Counted from the stretch's first letter, positions 19,293 through 31,478 are shown. The stretch: 64,000 bases of DNA from Corynebacterium crudilactis (GCF_001643015.1 NZ_CP015622.1:1563358-1627357); one strand, 5' to 3'. Notes: generated from the sequence alone by a model not told the origin. Made by a program: numbers and translations.

Positions 19293-20078
19293 ATGGAAAT
19301 TCGCGCAAACGTGTATTCACCGCTTCAAAATACCGCCGTCCGGCTCGGCGCCTGGCTATACGATCTCGTCCCCATCGAAGATGTCATCGAGGCATTTGTT
19401 GATCTCGGAGGCCCGCACACTTTCCGTGATGGTGGCCTATTAGATCTATTGCGCACCATCAAAGAGCTCACAAGCACGCTTATCGACGCCCCCTTCGACG
19501 GTCCCATTTTAACTCTCGCACTCAGCGGTCCAGGCCAAGTGCCGGCGTTGCCGGCAGGTTCACGTGCAGCCCAGCTTGCCTCCGCCTCCAAGGAGGGGGC
19601 GCTGGTGCTCGGCGGCGTCGATAAGCATCATGCTTGGGCGCTGATTCCCGATCGCGGTACAAACGCCACCGCATGGGATCTGCTTGAGGTAGAAGGTTTT
19701 CGCCCGATGTTGACCGCCGTATCACCAGGTGAGGCAGACCAGCTACTAAGCCAAGCGACAGAACAGTCAGCTCGAATCATCCAGTCAAGTGGCTACGCTT
19801 CACTTGCCCCAAAATCCCTCCAGAATCCCCGACTTACCGTGGGCATGTTGTCAGATTTCTATGACACTCCTGGACTCCCCTTTGCAGTGCCTCCACGGTC
19901 CGCAAAGCTGTTTGCCCGTGCAGATCGTGTGGCAGCTATCGCGGAGACGGTGCAAGGAATAATTGGCGATCACAGTCTTGATCCACAATTAATCTCGCTG
20001 TGGAGCCATATCCGCACCGCTCGTATGGCTGGAGTCAACTATGCCCTCGCGGAATTCGCGAGGGACTATCACTCCTAG
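19293..20078 (+). CDS. Conserved hypothetical protein, no family recognised
   Basis: 261 residues, soluble, no signal peptide, no membrane segment, no cysteine cluster. It begins [27 protein letters not shown] and has a central region rich in small residues ([30 protein letters not shown]) and a C-terminal helical part ending [27 protein letters not shown]. Start could also be ATG 19266, nine codons upstream. It converges on hemH so tightly that the two stop codons share bases 20076-20077, and is divergent from the DUF3097 gene. Confidence 0.65.
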   Translation: MEIRANVYSPLQNTAVRLGAWLYDLVPIEDVIEAFVDLGGPHTFRDGGLLDLLRTIKELTSTLIDAPFDGPILTLALSGPGQVPALPAGSRAAQLASASKEGALVLGGVDKHHAWALIPDRGTNATAWDLLEVEGFRPMLTAVSPGEADQLLSQATEQSARIIQSSGYASLAPKSLQNPRLTVGMLSDFYDTPGLPFAVPPRSAKLFARADRVAAIAETVQGIIGDHSLDPQLISLWSHIRTARMAGVNYALAEFARDYHS

Positions 20079-21142
20079 CCAGCGACCTTAGAGGTGCCAC
20101 AGCACCCGTCGCCACACGGAGCGCCATTTATCGAACTGCCCCGAACTGGCAATGTGCCAAGGCGTTCGATGATGCGTTTGAGCTGAGCTTCTTCAATGAG
20201 ATCGGCAACCAGCGCTGCAAAATCTGGTGTCGGACCTACAGTAGCAACACGCTCGACCACCATGTTGCGCCTCTCAGCTTCTTCCATCAGCTCAGAATCT
20301 AGGTCCCATATGACTTCCATATGGTCTGAAATAAAGCCTACAGGGCAGACAATCAGAGCTTTTTGGCCTTTTTCATGCAGCTCTACAGCGTGGTCCACGA
20401 TATCTGGCTCCAACCACGGAGTACGCGGATTTCCGGAACGAGACTGCCACACCACATCGAAATCTTCCACCCCAGCAGCTGCCGCAATTAACGCAGAAGC
20501 TTCCTTCACCTGCTGTGAATACAAAGAACCATCTTGTGGAGTTCCTGCAGCATCATCAGCAGCAAGCGGAATAGAATGCGCGGTAAAAACCAAACGAGCT
20601 TCACCGCGAAGATACTCTGGCAGCTTCGCGTAGGAATCCTGCACCAAACGAGCCATGGTTCCCACAAATCGTGGGTGATCATAGAATTGGCGCAATTTAG
20701 TGAAGGTAATCGATTCCTCCTGAGCCTCCAAGTGCTCAATCATGCCCTGGATGTCTTCTTGATACTGCTGACAACCCGAATATCCACCCCATGCTGAAGT
20801 AGCCAAGACCAAGGCGTTTTTCACACCATCTTTGGCCATAAGATCTGCAGCCTCATTATCAAAAGGCTTCCAATTTCGGTTGCCAAAATAAACTGGCAAA
20901 TCTACGCCACGGGATGCCAACTCAGTTTCCACATTGGCGATAATTTCCTTATTGAGAGCATTGATGGGGCTCACGCCACCAAAGTGGTGATAATGGACAG
21001 CCACATCATCTAAACGCTCTGGCGGGATACCCCTACCCCGAGTGACATTCTCCAAAAACGGACGAACCTCCTCATGCCCTTCGGGACCACCGAAGGAGAG
21101 CACAAGGAGGGCGTCAAATGCATCCGATGTGCGTTCATTCAT
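20075..21142 (-). CDS. hemH: Ferrochelatase (coproporphyrin ferrochelatase type)
   Basis: 355 residues. Inserts Fe2+ into the porphyrin; actinobacteria use coproporphyrin III in the coproporphyrin-dependent pathway, so cpfC is the modern name. Motifs seen: [15 protein letters not shown] at the start, [11 protein letters not shown] (catalytic His), [16 protein letters not shown], and [18 protein letters not shown] (conserved second half of the active site). Three cysteines close together at the C-terminus ([11 protein letters not shown]) fit the [2Fe-2S] cluster found in actinobacterial enzymes. ATG 21142 (MNERTSDAF) is used; the open frame runs on to 21205. Confidence 0.95.
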   Translation of the reverse strand: MNERTSDAFDALLVLSFGGPEGHEEVRPFLENVTRGRGIPPERLDDVAVHYHHFGGVSPINALNKEIIANVETELASRGVDLPVYFGNRNWKPFDNEAADLMAKDGVKNALVLATSAWGGYSGCQQYQEDIQGMIEHLEAQEESITFTKLRQFYDHPRFVGTMARLVQDSYAKLPEYLRGEARLVFTAHSIPLAADDAAGTPQDGSLYSQQVKEASALIAAAAGVEDFDVVWQSRSGNPRTPWLEPDIVDHAVELHEKGQKALIVCPVGFISDHMEVIWDLDSELMEEAERRNMVVERVATVGPTPDFAALVADLIEEAQLKRIIERLGTLPVRGSSINGAPCGDGCCGTSKVAG

Positions 21143-21214
21143 ACGTGGAGCGTACCAACTTTTGGTTGATATTGCATAAAAGCGCATGAAAGCACAAGGA
21201 TTCATAGGCTGAAG

Positions 21215-22978
21215 CTAAATGAGTCGCACGGCGCTCTCGGTCATTCCGCTCCAGCGAACTGGGGAAATCTTAACCACAGATCCGGAACTTGGCGCTTCAA
21301 GCATTTGGCCATCACCAAGATAAATAGCAACGTGCTGTGATGCTCCCGGGCCATAGAAAATCAGATCGCCGCGCTGCATCTCCGAAGGGGACACCTTCGT
21401 TCCATATTGATACTGGTAGCCAGTGTAGTGAGGCAGGGAAATACCCACGCCAGCAAAGGCATACAAAGTCAGGCCAGAACAGTCAAAACCGACCTTGTTG
21501 TAATCGCCGTAAGAATCGGCCACGCCACCGTCACGAATACCCAAGGTTGGGCCATTCGCATTACCACCACCCCATGCATACTGCGTGCCCAGTTGGCTCA
21601 TGGCGCGAGCAATAACAGTTTCAATCTGTGCTGCTCGATCACCAGAGATAACCTCAGAGGAATCGTTACCGGATTCCGTTTCGGAATTGCCACCGGTGGA
21701 ATTACTGGATCCAGAGTTCTCAGACTCTGTTGGCCTTTGTAGATCAGCAATATCGACAGGATCCTCATCCTCACCTGAAGGATAAGGATTCACAGTAGTT
21801 GCATGTGACGATTGGCTAGTTGCAATCAACGCAGCAGCAGCTATAGCAGCCGCTTCCAGCGCCTGTGTGCGCAGAGCTTGAGCCTGAGCATCATTTTCAG
21901 CCCTGGACTCAGCCTCACGCTGGGCCTGCTCTGCAGCATATTGCGCCTCTACAGCACGTTCCTGTGCAGCCGCACGATCATTAGCTTCTGTCTCAGCCTG
22001 CGCGGCCGCTTGCGCAGCAGCTGCCTGAGCTTGAGCCTCTGCAGCGGCTTGAGCGGCAGCTTCATCCGCACGACGTTTTTTCTCTGCAGCGGCCGCGGCT
22101 TCAGCTTCCGCCTGAATCCGCGCCTTTTCCGCTTGCTGGAATTCTTCATACTCCGCACGCTGTCCCTGCAAGTTTGCAGCTTCAGCGCGAGCAATTGCCA
22201 AATTACGATCTGCCTCATCGCGTTGCGCAACCAAAGTAAGGCGGTTAGAAGTCAACACATTGAGTTGCTCACTATTTTCCGCGATTGCTTCTTCAGTTTG
22301 CCGCTGTTTTTCCGCAGCCTCTGCTTCACGCTGCTCTGCCACAATGCGAGCCTGCCTTAAAGCAGATTCCTTATTGGCATTTTCCGTACGCAAGCGATCG
22401 AGTTCTTCGACTGCAGCGCGCTGCTTTTCGGCAGTAGTACGTAAAAAGGTCTGGCGATCTAATGCATCATCAGAATTGCCGTTACCTGAAATTCCAGAAA
22501 GGCCTTTAGACGTACCATTTTGACGATACGCAGCACGGGAAATCTCATCCAAACGTTCTTGAGCAACTTCAATTTGCTGCTGCGTTTCATCTAATTCTGC
22601 TTTGGCGGCCTGCGCATCTTGGCGAGCTTGTTCTGCAATGGCCTGCGCATCATGCAGATCTACAAGAGATTTGTTGACCTCTTCGCGCAGTGCACCCATC
22701 TCCAACTCCACCTGACTGATTTCTGCATCAGTACTAGACAGAGAACCTGCAAGGCGAGCGACTTCCCCATCGCCCGCCGAAACATTTTCTTCTGCCTGCG
22801 TAATTGCAGCATCATCAGGATTTTGAGGTTGAGCAACAGCGGGGGGTACCGAACTGAGCAGTGCCCCGCTAACGGCCACAGCAATGAGTGCCTTTGTTAG
22901 AGCTGCACCTTTTGACTGGGTACGCGAACGACGAAGTGCCGCGCGCACTCCAGGGCGAATCGATTCTAGATTGGCCAC
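21215..22978 (-). CDS. Secreted NlpC/P60 peptidoglycan endopeptidase, RipA-like
   Basis: 587 residues. Basic N-terminus, hydrophobic helix and signal-peptidase-like site (PPAVAQP, about residue 48) give export. Residues about 60-400 form a long Glu/Ala/Gln-rich coiled coil with many KKRRADEAAAQAAAEAQ-type heptads. A Ser/Gly/Glu linker follows, then the NlpC/P60 domain: GFDCSGLTLYAFAGVGISLPHYTGYQ (catalytic Cys) and ASQHVAIYLGDGQMLEAP (catalytic His). Such enzymes cut peptidoglycan stems to separate daughter cells; the coiled coil usually keeps the enzyme inactive until activated (knowledge from RipA/CwlO-like relatives). In Mycobacterium the same neighbour (DUF6676-type protein) stands next to ripA. 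Confidence 0.93.
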   Translation of the reverse strand: MANLESIRPGVRAALRRSRTQSKGAALTKALIAVAVSGALLSSVPPAVAQPQNPDDAAITQAEENVSAGDGEVARLAGSLSSTDAEISQVELEMGALREEVNKSLVDLHDAQAIAEQARQDAQAAKAELDETQQQIEVAQERLDEISRAAYRQNGTSKGLSGISGNGNSDDALDRQTFLRTTAEKQRAAVEELDRLRTENANKESALRQARIVAEQREAEAAEKQRQTEEAIAENSEQLNVLTSNRLTLVAQRDEADRNLAIARAEAANLQGQRAEYEEFQQAEKARIQAEAEAAAAAEKKRRADEAAAQAAAEAQAQAAAAQAAAQAETEANDRAAAQERAVEAQYAAEQAQREAESRAENDAQAQALRTQALEAAAIAAAALIATSQSSHATTVNPYPSGEDEDPVDIADLQRPTESENSGSSNSTGGNSETESGNDSSEVISGDRAAQIETVIARAMSQLGTQYAWGGGNANGPTLGIRDGGVADSYGDYNKVGFDCSGLTLYAFAGVGISLPHYTGYQYQYGTKVSPSEMQRGDLIFYGPGASQHVAIYLGDGQMLEAPSSGSVVKISPVRWSGMTESAVRLI

Positions 22979-23461
22979 ATGCTCTCCTGTTCAATCCGAA
23001 ATTCCCCATGTATCAAGTCCTGGTGCTAGATATTCACCAATATAAATACAGGGAGACTTCACATTCCATTACGAAACCTGCAGGCCATTTCCCTTCCTCT
23101 TGCAATAAATTCCATTACCCAGTTGATGCTTTTATGGCAAGCTTCCCCGTTTGCCCAAATAACTAACTGGAAGAAAAACCAGCATTTCAAGTTGAAACGC
23201 TTGATAACTCTTGTTACTGAAATAGATTGAAGATTTAAAAAACAACCCATGAGTCGATATCTGCACAATAAGTCACGTTGGTAACTTTTGATACATCTTT
23301 AACAACGGTTACATAACAAAAGCCCAGAACATGCAATCATTTGCATGTTCTGGCCTGCATTTTTAACCCCCACAAGAAAGTTTGTGATTTTTATCACTTT
23401 GCATGAGAACACATGTCACTTTGTGGACATTTAGGAAAATCTTTCAGGCGAGTGGGCTAAA
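22979..23461. other. Intergenic region with one hairpin (23324-23353)
   Basis: About 480 bases between the endopeptidase gene and the DUF6676-type gene, both on the minus strand. It should hold the endopeptidase promoter and a long 5' leader. The clear structure is a 13-bp perfect hairpin CCAGAACATGCAA (23324-23336) with 23341-23353 and a 4-base loop; on the minus strand it is followed by TTTTGTTATG, so it can act as a terminator for the upstream gene. I see no coding frame with support. Confidence 0.55.
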
Positions 23462-23495
23462 TTAATGAGTAAAGTCTTCAGACTTTACTCATTAA
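23462..23495 (-). terminator. Hairpin overlapping the stop codon of the DUF6676-type gene
   Basis: TTAATGAGTAAAGTCT (23462-23477) pairs with 23480-23495 over 16 bp with a 2-base loop. The stop codon at 23485-23487 and the last codons lie inside the right arm. On the minus strand it is followed by TTTAG. It may terminate transcription and also shield the 3' end. Confidence 0.6.
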
Positions 23496-23991
23496 AGAAA
23501 ACCGCTTTTCGGCGAACCGACACTGCCGCAACGCCTACAACCGCAAGCAAGAAAACCAGGGCCCAGATTAAAACCTGAACCCATTCAATATTTGTAACCC
23601 ACGAATCCGTTACACCTTGAACCAGAAGCTCTGTGCCAAGAACATAATCTGTTGTCCCAAGCATGTCATGCTGCCCAGACTCCAGTGCCGCACGAGAATG
23701 CACATCACTAACCACCGCCCCAGATAGAGGGGCTCGCACGATGACAGAATCCAGATCCGACTGCATTAATAATTCCTGAGCGATATCCCGAAGATCCGAT
23801 GTGACAACTGGAGTGTCATCCAGAACGACAATGCCCAGGGAGCCAAAGTCTGAAGACTCCGCTGTGGATACTGCATTAATGAGGTCATGTTCCAAAGTTG
23901 GAAATTGACTTCCCGTGTGCTCCCCCATGGACACCGCATCATCACCAAGCTCTGAAGCGAGCTGCTTGAGGTCGATATTTTCTGGAATCAT
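23485..23991 (-). CDS. DUF6676-type membrane protein (Rv1476-like)
   Basis: 168 residues. An N-terminal soluble domain (about 1-130), with SSDFGSLGIVVLDDTPVVTSDLRDIAQELL, a TPM-like alpha/beta look, followed by one C-terminal helix (VLIWALVFLLAVVGVAAVSV) and a short basic tail, so the domain faces outside or inside on a single anchor. It matches what I know of Rv1476, which also stands between acn and ripA in Mycobacterium. Function unknown; cell-wall hydrolase control is a guess from the neighbour. ATG 23991 follows GAAGG by 8 bases. Confidence 0.8.
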   Translation of the reverse strand: MIPENIDLKQLASELGDDAVSMGEHTGSQFPTLEHDLINAVSTAESSDFGSLGIVVLDDTPVVTSDLRDIAQELLMQSDLDSVIVRAPLSGAVVSDVHSRAALESGQHDMLGTTDYVLGTELLVQGVTDSWVTNIEWVQVLIWALVFLLAVVGVAAVSVRRKAVFFNE

Positions 23992-24209
23992 CTTAAAAGC
24001 CTTCACTACTGATTATGGGTTCACGAAAGAGCGGCAACTGACTAGGACTAAGCAATGGTGGGGGTAAATGAGGGGGTGACATAAAGTCACATCACGCATA
24101 TACCCACTTCGTTAAAAACTATTAAAACCGCTGCCTAAAGACATTAGACACGCTAGCAGTACAAAAATTCTTATAGGTATTGACGCGCCTAATTCACCAA
24201 CATTCCCGC

Positions 24210-24235
24210 CAGAACGCTTGTACTGTTAGGATAAT
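24210..24235 (+). promoter_or_regulatory. AcnR operator overlapping the acn promoter
   Basis: CAGAACGCTTGTACTG (24210-24225) matches the AcnR consensus CAGNACnnncGTACTG published for C. glutamicum except for T in place of the lower-case c. It is followed directly by TAGGATAAT, which holds the -10 box (24227-24232 or 24230-24235). A repressor bound here would cover the -35/-10 spacer. The leader from here to the acn start is about 120 bases and contains no obvious further palindrome. Confidence 0.8.
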
Positions 24236-24360
24236 GAAGACGTAGGGTCTTTTTCCACAACCTTGTGGAATGAGAATCCGATGTTTTTCTCACGCCGGCT
24301 CAGCCGAAGCAGACGCCGTCGCGAAATCTCACCCTAAAAAAGTTAGAATTGGAGCTCACT

Positions 24361-27180
<2,820 letters not shown>

Positions 27181-27196
27181 TTAGAAGATCACCAAA

Positions 27197-27275
27197 CAGT
27201 TAGTTGGACTATTTTTAGTCCAACTAACTGCGGCTAGGGCCCCACCACATCAGCTGATCTGGTGGGGCCCTTTCT
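27197..27275 (+). terminator. Two tandem intrinsic terminators after acn
   Basis: Hairpin 1: CAGTTAGTTGGACT (27197-27210) with 27217-27230, T-rich loop. Hairpin 2: 27237-27253 with 27254-27270, GGGCCCCACCA arms and one mismatch, followed by TTTCT. They separate acn from acnR, so acnR is likely also transcribed from its own promoter. Confidence 0.75.
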
Positions 27276-27344
27276 AATACGCCAAATTTTAGACCCAACC
27301 CCTTCCATGCGTGTTTTCACCGCTATTTTTCCTAGGAGTACATC

Positions 27345-27911
27345 GTGTCCATAGCGGCAAGAGACAAGCCAACAAATAGCCGTCACGAAATCCTCGAAGG
27401 CGCTCGTCGGTGCTTTGCAGAGCACGGCTATGAGGGCGCGACTGTACGCCGGCTAGAAGAAGCGACAGGGAAATCACGAGGAGCGATCTTTCACCATTTT
27501 GGAGATAAAGAAAATCTTTTCTTAGCGCTCGCTCGTGAAGATGCTGCACGCATGGCAGAGGTGGTGTCTGAAAATGGCCTCGTAGAAGTTATGCGAGGAA
27601 TGCTCGAGGATCCTCAGCGCTACGACTGGATGTCAGTTCGACTCGAGATCTCAAAACAACTGCGCACCGATCCTGTATTTCGGGCAAAATGGATTGATCA
27701 CCAAAGTGTTCTAGACGAAGCTGTCCGGGTACGTCTTTCTCGAAATGTGGACAAAGGGCAGATGCGTACCGATGTGCCCCTAGAGGTTCTACATACGTTC
27801 TTAGAGACTGTTCTCGATGGTTTTATTTCCCGTTTAGCTACTGGTGCCCCTACGGAAGGGCTATCTGAGGTACTAGATTTAGTGGAAAGCTCAGTGCGTA
27901 CACGGGACTAA
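27345..27911 (+). CDS. acnR: TetR-type repressor of aconitase
   Basis: 188 residues, the known AcnR length. The N-terminal helix-turn-helix is RHEILEGARRCFAEHGYEGATVRRLEEATGKSRGAIFHHFGDKENLF (about residues 10-56), typical TetR. The C-terminal dimer/ligand domain is less conserved; in C. glutamicum AcnR binds citrate with Mg2+ (family knowledge). It sits directly after acn and its operator is visible at 24210. GTG start at 27345 follows AGGAG at 27331-27335. Confidence 0.95.
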   Translation: MSIAARDKPTNSRHEILEGARRCFAEHGYEGATVRRLEEATGKSRGAIFHHFGDKENLFLALAREDAARMAEVVSENGLVEVMRGMLEDPQRYDWMSVRLEISKQLRTDPVFRAKWIDHQSVLDEAVRVRLSRNVDKGQMRTDVPLEVLHTFLETVLDGFISRLATGAPTEGLSEVLDLVESSVRTRD

Positions 27912-27956
27912 GGTCTTGAATTCCAATTGCGGTATAAAAGAACTAGACTAAGCGGT

Positions 27957-28718
27957 ATGGTTTCAGTTCTTTTAGTTCAACCCCGCCAAGGCGCCGCAGT
28001 TGCTGCTGCCGAACGTCGCGACTTTCTCCAGGCCACTGGCCTCAAGCCACAAGAACTGACTTCTCGAATGTTGGATAGCACTACCTCTCGCATCGGAAGC
28101 CTGGAAGGCTTTGATGGAGTAATCGTTGGTGGCAGCCCACTCAATGCTACAAATTTTGAGTACAGCGATTGGCAGCGACATGTCCACCGAGAACTAGGGT
28201 TATTGATCGATCACCCATTGCCTACCATTTTCGTCTGCTATGGAAATACTTTCTTAACTTTTTACGCTGGTGGACACATTGGACGAACCCACCCAGAAGC
28301 TTCCGGCCCCACCACTGTTTTACTGACCGAAGCAGGACAGCGCGATATTTTAACGCGCGATCTCCCGGACAGCTTTACCTCTTTTACCGGGCATACAGAG
28401 AATTCCATTACCGCCGCTCCAGGCCACGTTGTATTAGCTACTGGACCAACATGCCCGGTACAGATGCTGCGCGCAAATAAAAATACCTGGTCAGTACAGT
28501 TCCATGCAGATATGGATGCAGTTGGAATGAAAAATCGCATGGATTTCTATTCCAACTACGGCTACTTCTCCCCAGAAGACTACGAACGCATCATCGCAGA
28601 ACTTCCTACAGTTGATGCCATCTATGCGAATAGAGTTCTACGTAATTTCGTGGAAGTCTGCGAAGGCACACGTATTGCTAATGGCCTAGAGCATCAGCAA
28701 CCAGCTCTTAGCGAATAG
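27957..28718 (+). CDS. Class I glutamine amidotransferase-like protein
   Basis: 253 residues with the flavodoxin-like amidotransferase fold: the nucleophile elbow FVCYGNTFLTFYAGG (Cys) and SVQFHADMD (His). In guanylate synthase-type enzymes the third catalytic residue follows as H-P-E; here it reads H-A-D, so Asp replaces Glu. Substrate unknown; such stand-alone domains are often labelled GMP synthase-like. A TAGACT (27944-27949) lies exactly 7 bases before ATG 27957, so the mRNA should be leaderless; the open frame reaches up to 27927 but that part lies in the promoter. Ends 11 bases inside the convergent SDR gene. Confidence 0.85.
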   Translation: MVSVLLVQPRQGAAVAAAERRDFLQATGLKPQELTSRMLDSTTSRIGSLEGFDGVIVGGSPLNATNFEYSDWQRHVHRELGLLIDHPLPTIFVCYGNTFLTFYAGGHIGRTHPEASGPTTVLLTEAGQRDILTRDLPDSFTSFTGHTENSITAAPGHVVLATGPTCPVQMLRANKNTWSVQFHADMDAVGMKNRMDFYSNYGYFSPEDYERIIAELPTVDAIYANRVLRNFVEVCEGTRIANGLEHQQPALSE

Positions 28719-29373
28719 CTGAAACTGGCGTATCTCCATCCACAAATGGCAGAACACGAGTCTGTGGGAATTCTCGAACCGCAAACTCTGTAATCACCTG
28801 TGCAACCAGAATTCTTGAGGTAGTTCGATCCGCACCTGCCTCAGTAGAATCTTCAATAACTTCAATTCCGTTGACCTGATCTAACGTCAAACCTGAAGGC
28901 CCCAAGATCAGATAATCCAAATTAGTCTTTGCCAAGTGCTCATCAGCAGACTTTTTGGATTCAGCATATGGATAGAAGGAAGCGTCTGGGTCGATGGTAT
29001 GAGACGTTGAGGCAACGTAGCTCACCATAATGTATCGAGGTGCCTGCTCCCCGAGGCTCGCAGCACCATCGATAGACGCAATTGCTGCGTCACGATCAAT
29101 TGCATACGTGGCAGCTGCACCGCTCTTGCCACCATTGCCGGCGCTCCACACCACGACATCAAAATCTTTAAGTAAATCTGCCCAGTCTTCGACACTTAGC
29201 GTGGTGACATCACGCTCTAGGGGCATCGCCCCTAGTTCTTCAATTTCGGACCTGTGGTCCGGATTGCGGTACATGGAAGTGACCTCGAGGGAGGCGTCGA
29301 TAAGCATGGGGGTTGCTAAAAGAGCAACCTTGCCGTGTCCGCCAATGAGTAATATGCGAGTTGAATCAGTCAT
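28708..29373 (-). CDS. NAD(P)-binding atypical SDR protein
   Basis: 221 residues. N-terminal Rossmann motif ILLIGGHGKVA (GGxGxxG), then VVWSAGNGG and YPYAESKKSADEHLAKTNLDYLILGPSGLT, the pattern of NmrA/NAD(P)H-binding atypical short-chain dehydrogenases. No catalytic substrate can be named. ATG 29373 has TAGGGT (29381-29386) 7 bases upstream, suggesting leaderless transcription. Overlaps the convergent amidotransferase gene by 11 bases at the 3' end. Confidence 0.85.
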   Translation of the reverse strand: MTDSTRILLIGGHGKVALLATPMLIDASLEVTSMYRNPDHRSEIEELGAMPLERDVTTLSVEDWADLLKDFDVVVWSAGNGGKSGAAATYAIDRDAAIASIDGAASLGEQAPRYIMVSYVASTSHTIDPDASFYPYAESKKSADEHLAKTNLDYLILGPSGLTLDQVNGIEVIEDSTEAGADRTTSRILVAQVITEFAVREFPQTRVLPFVDGDTPVSAIR

Positions 29374-29393
29374 GGGAGCCACCCTAACAACGA

Positions 29394-29648
29394 TTACTTT
29401 TTCCTGCCGAAAGCCCAGTACGCAGCAGGGCCAACACCATTAACCACAGTTAAAAGTGCCCAGAGCCATTTAGGCCCGCGGACTTCTTCTTGTTTACGGC
29501 GATTCAACGACACCCATACAGATACCTTGCCGGCAAACTCCACTACCGCGGCAGCGATAACTGGAAAACGTAGTTCGGTAGGAAGATCTAACCAATCAGC
29601 CCGTAGGGATTTGTACATTTTGGAGGAACGATCTTTTAAAGTTGGCAT
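29394..29648 (-). CDS. Small membrane protein with PLDc_N-like domain
   Basis: 84 residues. Membrane helix around FPVIAAAVVEFAGKVSVWVSL and a C-terminal helix KWLWALLTVVNGVGPAAYWAFGRKK, which has the N-x-x-G-P-x-x-Y-x-x-x-G-R-K pattern of the phospholipase D nuclease N-terminal (PLDc_N) domain found in short actinobacterial proteins. Function unknown. ATG 29648 follows TACAAT (29655-29660) by 6 bases, so leaderless. It stands 21 bases upstream of the SDR gene's start on the same strand. Confidence 0.75.
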   Translation of the reverse strand: MPTLKDRSSKMYKSLRADWLDLPTELRFPVIAAAVVEFAGKVSVWVSLNRRKQEEVRGPKWLWALLTVVNGVGPAAYWAFGRKK

Positions 29649-29793
29649 GTCTTAATTGTAGGCTGAAATTTTTGGAGTCACTGGTAGTTCCGAAGTTATC
29701 GGCAGATTTAGCTTTCTTAAAATAAGACTTTCCCCCTTAAAATTACGTCACTATGACATATATGCTTCGGTAAGCAAATCCCCAATCACTCAC

Positions 29794-30465
29794 CTATTCA
29801 TTAATTTTTAAAACACGCACCAATAAGTAATCCTGCGATAAGTAACGTTTGCTTAGCAACAGGCTTAGAAGCTTCTGCAGACTTGTTAAATCATCAAAAC
29901 AACCATTAGCAAAGCTCTCGCACCACCGTAGCTCAGTATTATGACGCCAATAGAAATTCTCAACTGGCATTTGGTGGGCATGCCGTCCAGATATATATGG
30001 CCCCAACATCATCCAACTCGTAGCTAAAGTTGACTCCCACAACTCAAGGTCCGTCTTTTCAAAAACTGAGCTAATAGGCCCAGGCCAACCAGGACTCAGC
30101 GCGCAGTATCCCACTAATTCATAGCTTTGGACTGGCTGTGCCCATTCCTGCAGTTCAGGCATAGTGAGCACATCAGGAAGATTAGCTACTACAGCTCTCG
30201 TGATTGAAGAGAAAAGTGACCACTTTTTCGCAACCATGGCTTGAAAAAGACACTGCCGAACAGCTCCGACTACACCCTGATGAATACACACATTATCAGG
30301 AAAAGGTAATGAGCTACCATCCTTCTTCGCCACTCTAGAAAACGCATTCCACTTTCCTATGATGTCGATAAGGAGAAAATCTAGACTAGGTGATGGTCCG
30401 GTAAAACGAAATCCCGAAGTTTTGTGACCTCGGGAATACATGCAGAATTGATTAACATCTAGCAT
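29794..30465 (-). CDS. Hypothetical protein in AT-rich accessory segment
   Basis: 223 residues, no family recognised. Trp- and Ser-rich, with no signal peptide or clear membrane helix; a segment FLLIDIIGKWNAFSRV near the N-terminus and a central LPDVLTMPELQEWAQPVQSYEL. It contains the phrase NFYWRHNTELRWCESFANG, which resembles no motif I know. Codon use (many AT-ending codons, rare codons) differs from the housekeeping genes, fitting recent acquisition. No Shine-Dalgarno is clear. Confidence 0.45.
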   Translation of the reverse strand: MLDVNQFCMYSRGHKTSGFRFTGPSPSLDFLLIDIIGKWNAFSRVAKKDGSSLPFPDNVCIHQGVVGAVRQCLFQAMVAKKWSLFSSITRAVVANLPDVLTMPELQEWAQPVQSYELVGYCALSPGWPGPISSVFEKTDLELWESTLATSWMMLGPYISGRHAHQMPVENFYWRHNTELRWCESFANGCFDDLTSLQKLLSLLLSKRYLSQDYLLVRVLKINE

Positions 30466-30881
30466 TCCCCAATGCCTATACGGAATTGGATTCAGACAGG
30501 CACATCCCCAATAGCAATTGCGTGCATTCCGGTCAAAGAATACAGCAGATAGGCATTCATCACTTTCGGCAGAGCGAAGCTGCTTATTGACTTGAGAAAT
30601 TTGAGAGCACCCTCACCCCGACTTTCGCTAAACAGTAAAAATCCGGAAATCGGCGGACCACTTTTTAACCTCTATGATATTTCAGGTTTAAGTAATTTAA
30701 TGTGACCTACACCACTGCCTGCCCCCGGCGGCTCGGAAAATATATAATGTAGTAAATACAATTAAAATAGCAGAAAATTAACATACTATTTTCAAATTAT
30801 TTCTATATAAATAACACTAAATGCGCAGTATAAATCTTCATTACACTGGTGCCTTGATCAAAGATCATCCGCCCTGCCCAA
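30466..30881. other. AT-rich intergenic region, 416 bases
   Basis: The stretch 30720-30850 is strongly AT-rich (for example TAATGTAGTAAATACAAT). I see no gene, hairpin terminator or direct repeat. It separates the two minus-strand accessory genes and may hold their promoter or a former insertion point. Confidence 0.4.
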
Positions 30882-31373
30882 TTAAGCTTTAAGCCCCTTG
30901 AGATACTTAGCAGTAATCCTTAATTGAATAACTCTCACAATGAACTGTCCCCATCTAGCCCACCACTGAGCAGGTTTAGAAAAAGCTACAATATGTGCCT
31001 TGACCTCACCATTTCTATCAATAGAAACCTCAAAGGTCTCTTCCCCACACTCCACATGTTGTGCAAGGGTGCCATAAATTAACAACGCTCGATGCGGGGT
31101 TTCAACACGTTTCAGGATCTTGCAATAAGACCGTGTTCCCCAGAATTTAAGTTCCACAATCGAGTCAGATTCAACAACATGAACGCCCGCATAACGATGC
31201 GCCTTCCAGGAAAATAACCGTTGCACTGCCAGGCTGAAGCACTCTTCCCCCTGCCCCAGGATCAATTCACAATCAGTGATGTTCCAGCCCGTCAAACCTG
31301 AATTATTTCCAGTCAATAACTCTTGAGAATGCCCCCATAACGACTGCGAATAACTCAGTTTAGAGGTGTTCAC
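30882..31373 (-). CDS. DUF1990 family protein
   Basis: 163 residues. The C-terminal half matches the DUF1990 pattern: RALLIYGTLAQHVECGEETFEVSIDRNGEVKAHIVAFSKPAQWWARWGQFIVRVIQLRITAKYL, with the invariant YGTLxxHxExGEExF and the FSxPAxWxAR stretch. The family is widespread but uncharacterised; lipid or small-ligand binding is only suspected. Stands alone in the accessory segment. Confidence 0.75.
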   Translation of the reverse strand: MNTSKLSYSQSLWGHSQELLTGNNSGLTGWNITDCELILGQGEECFSLAVQRLFSWKAHRYAGVHVVESDSIVELKFWGTRSYCKILKRVETPHRALLIYGTLAQHVECGEETFEVSIDRNGEVKAHIVAFSKPAQWWARWGQFIVRVIQLRITAKYLKGLKA

Positions 31374-31478
31374 ACTGCCCCCGCTCCGATTAAGACGTTA
31401 CATATCTTGCCTGGTTGGAAAGATACTAATTCTAACGCAAGCTCCCCCACCTACCCCACTGATACCGATTATCGTCCT

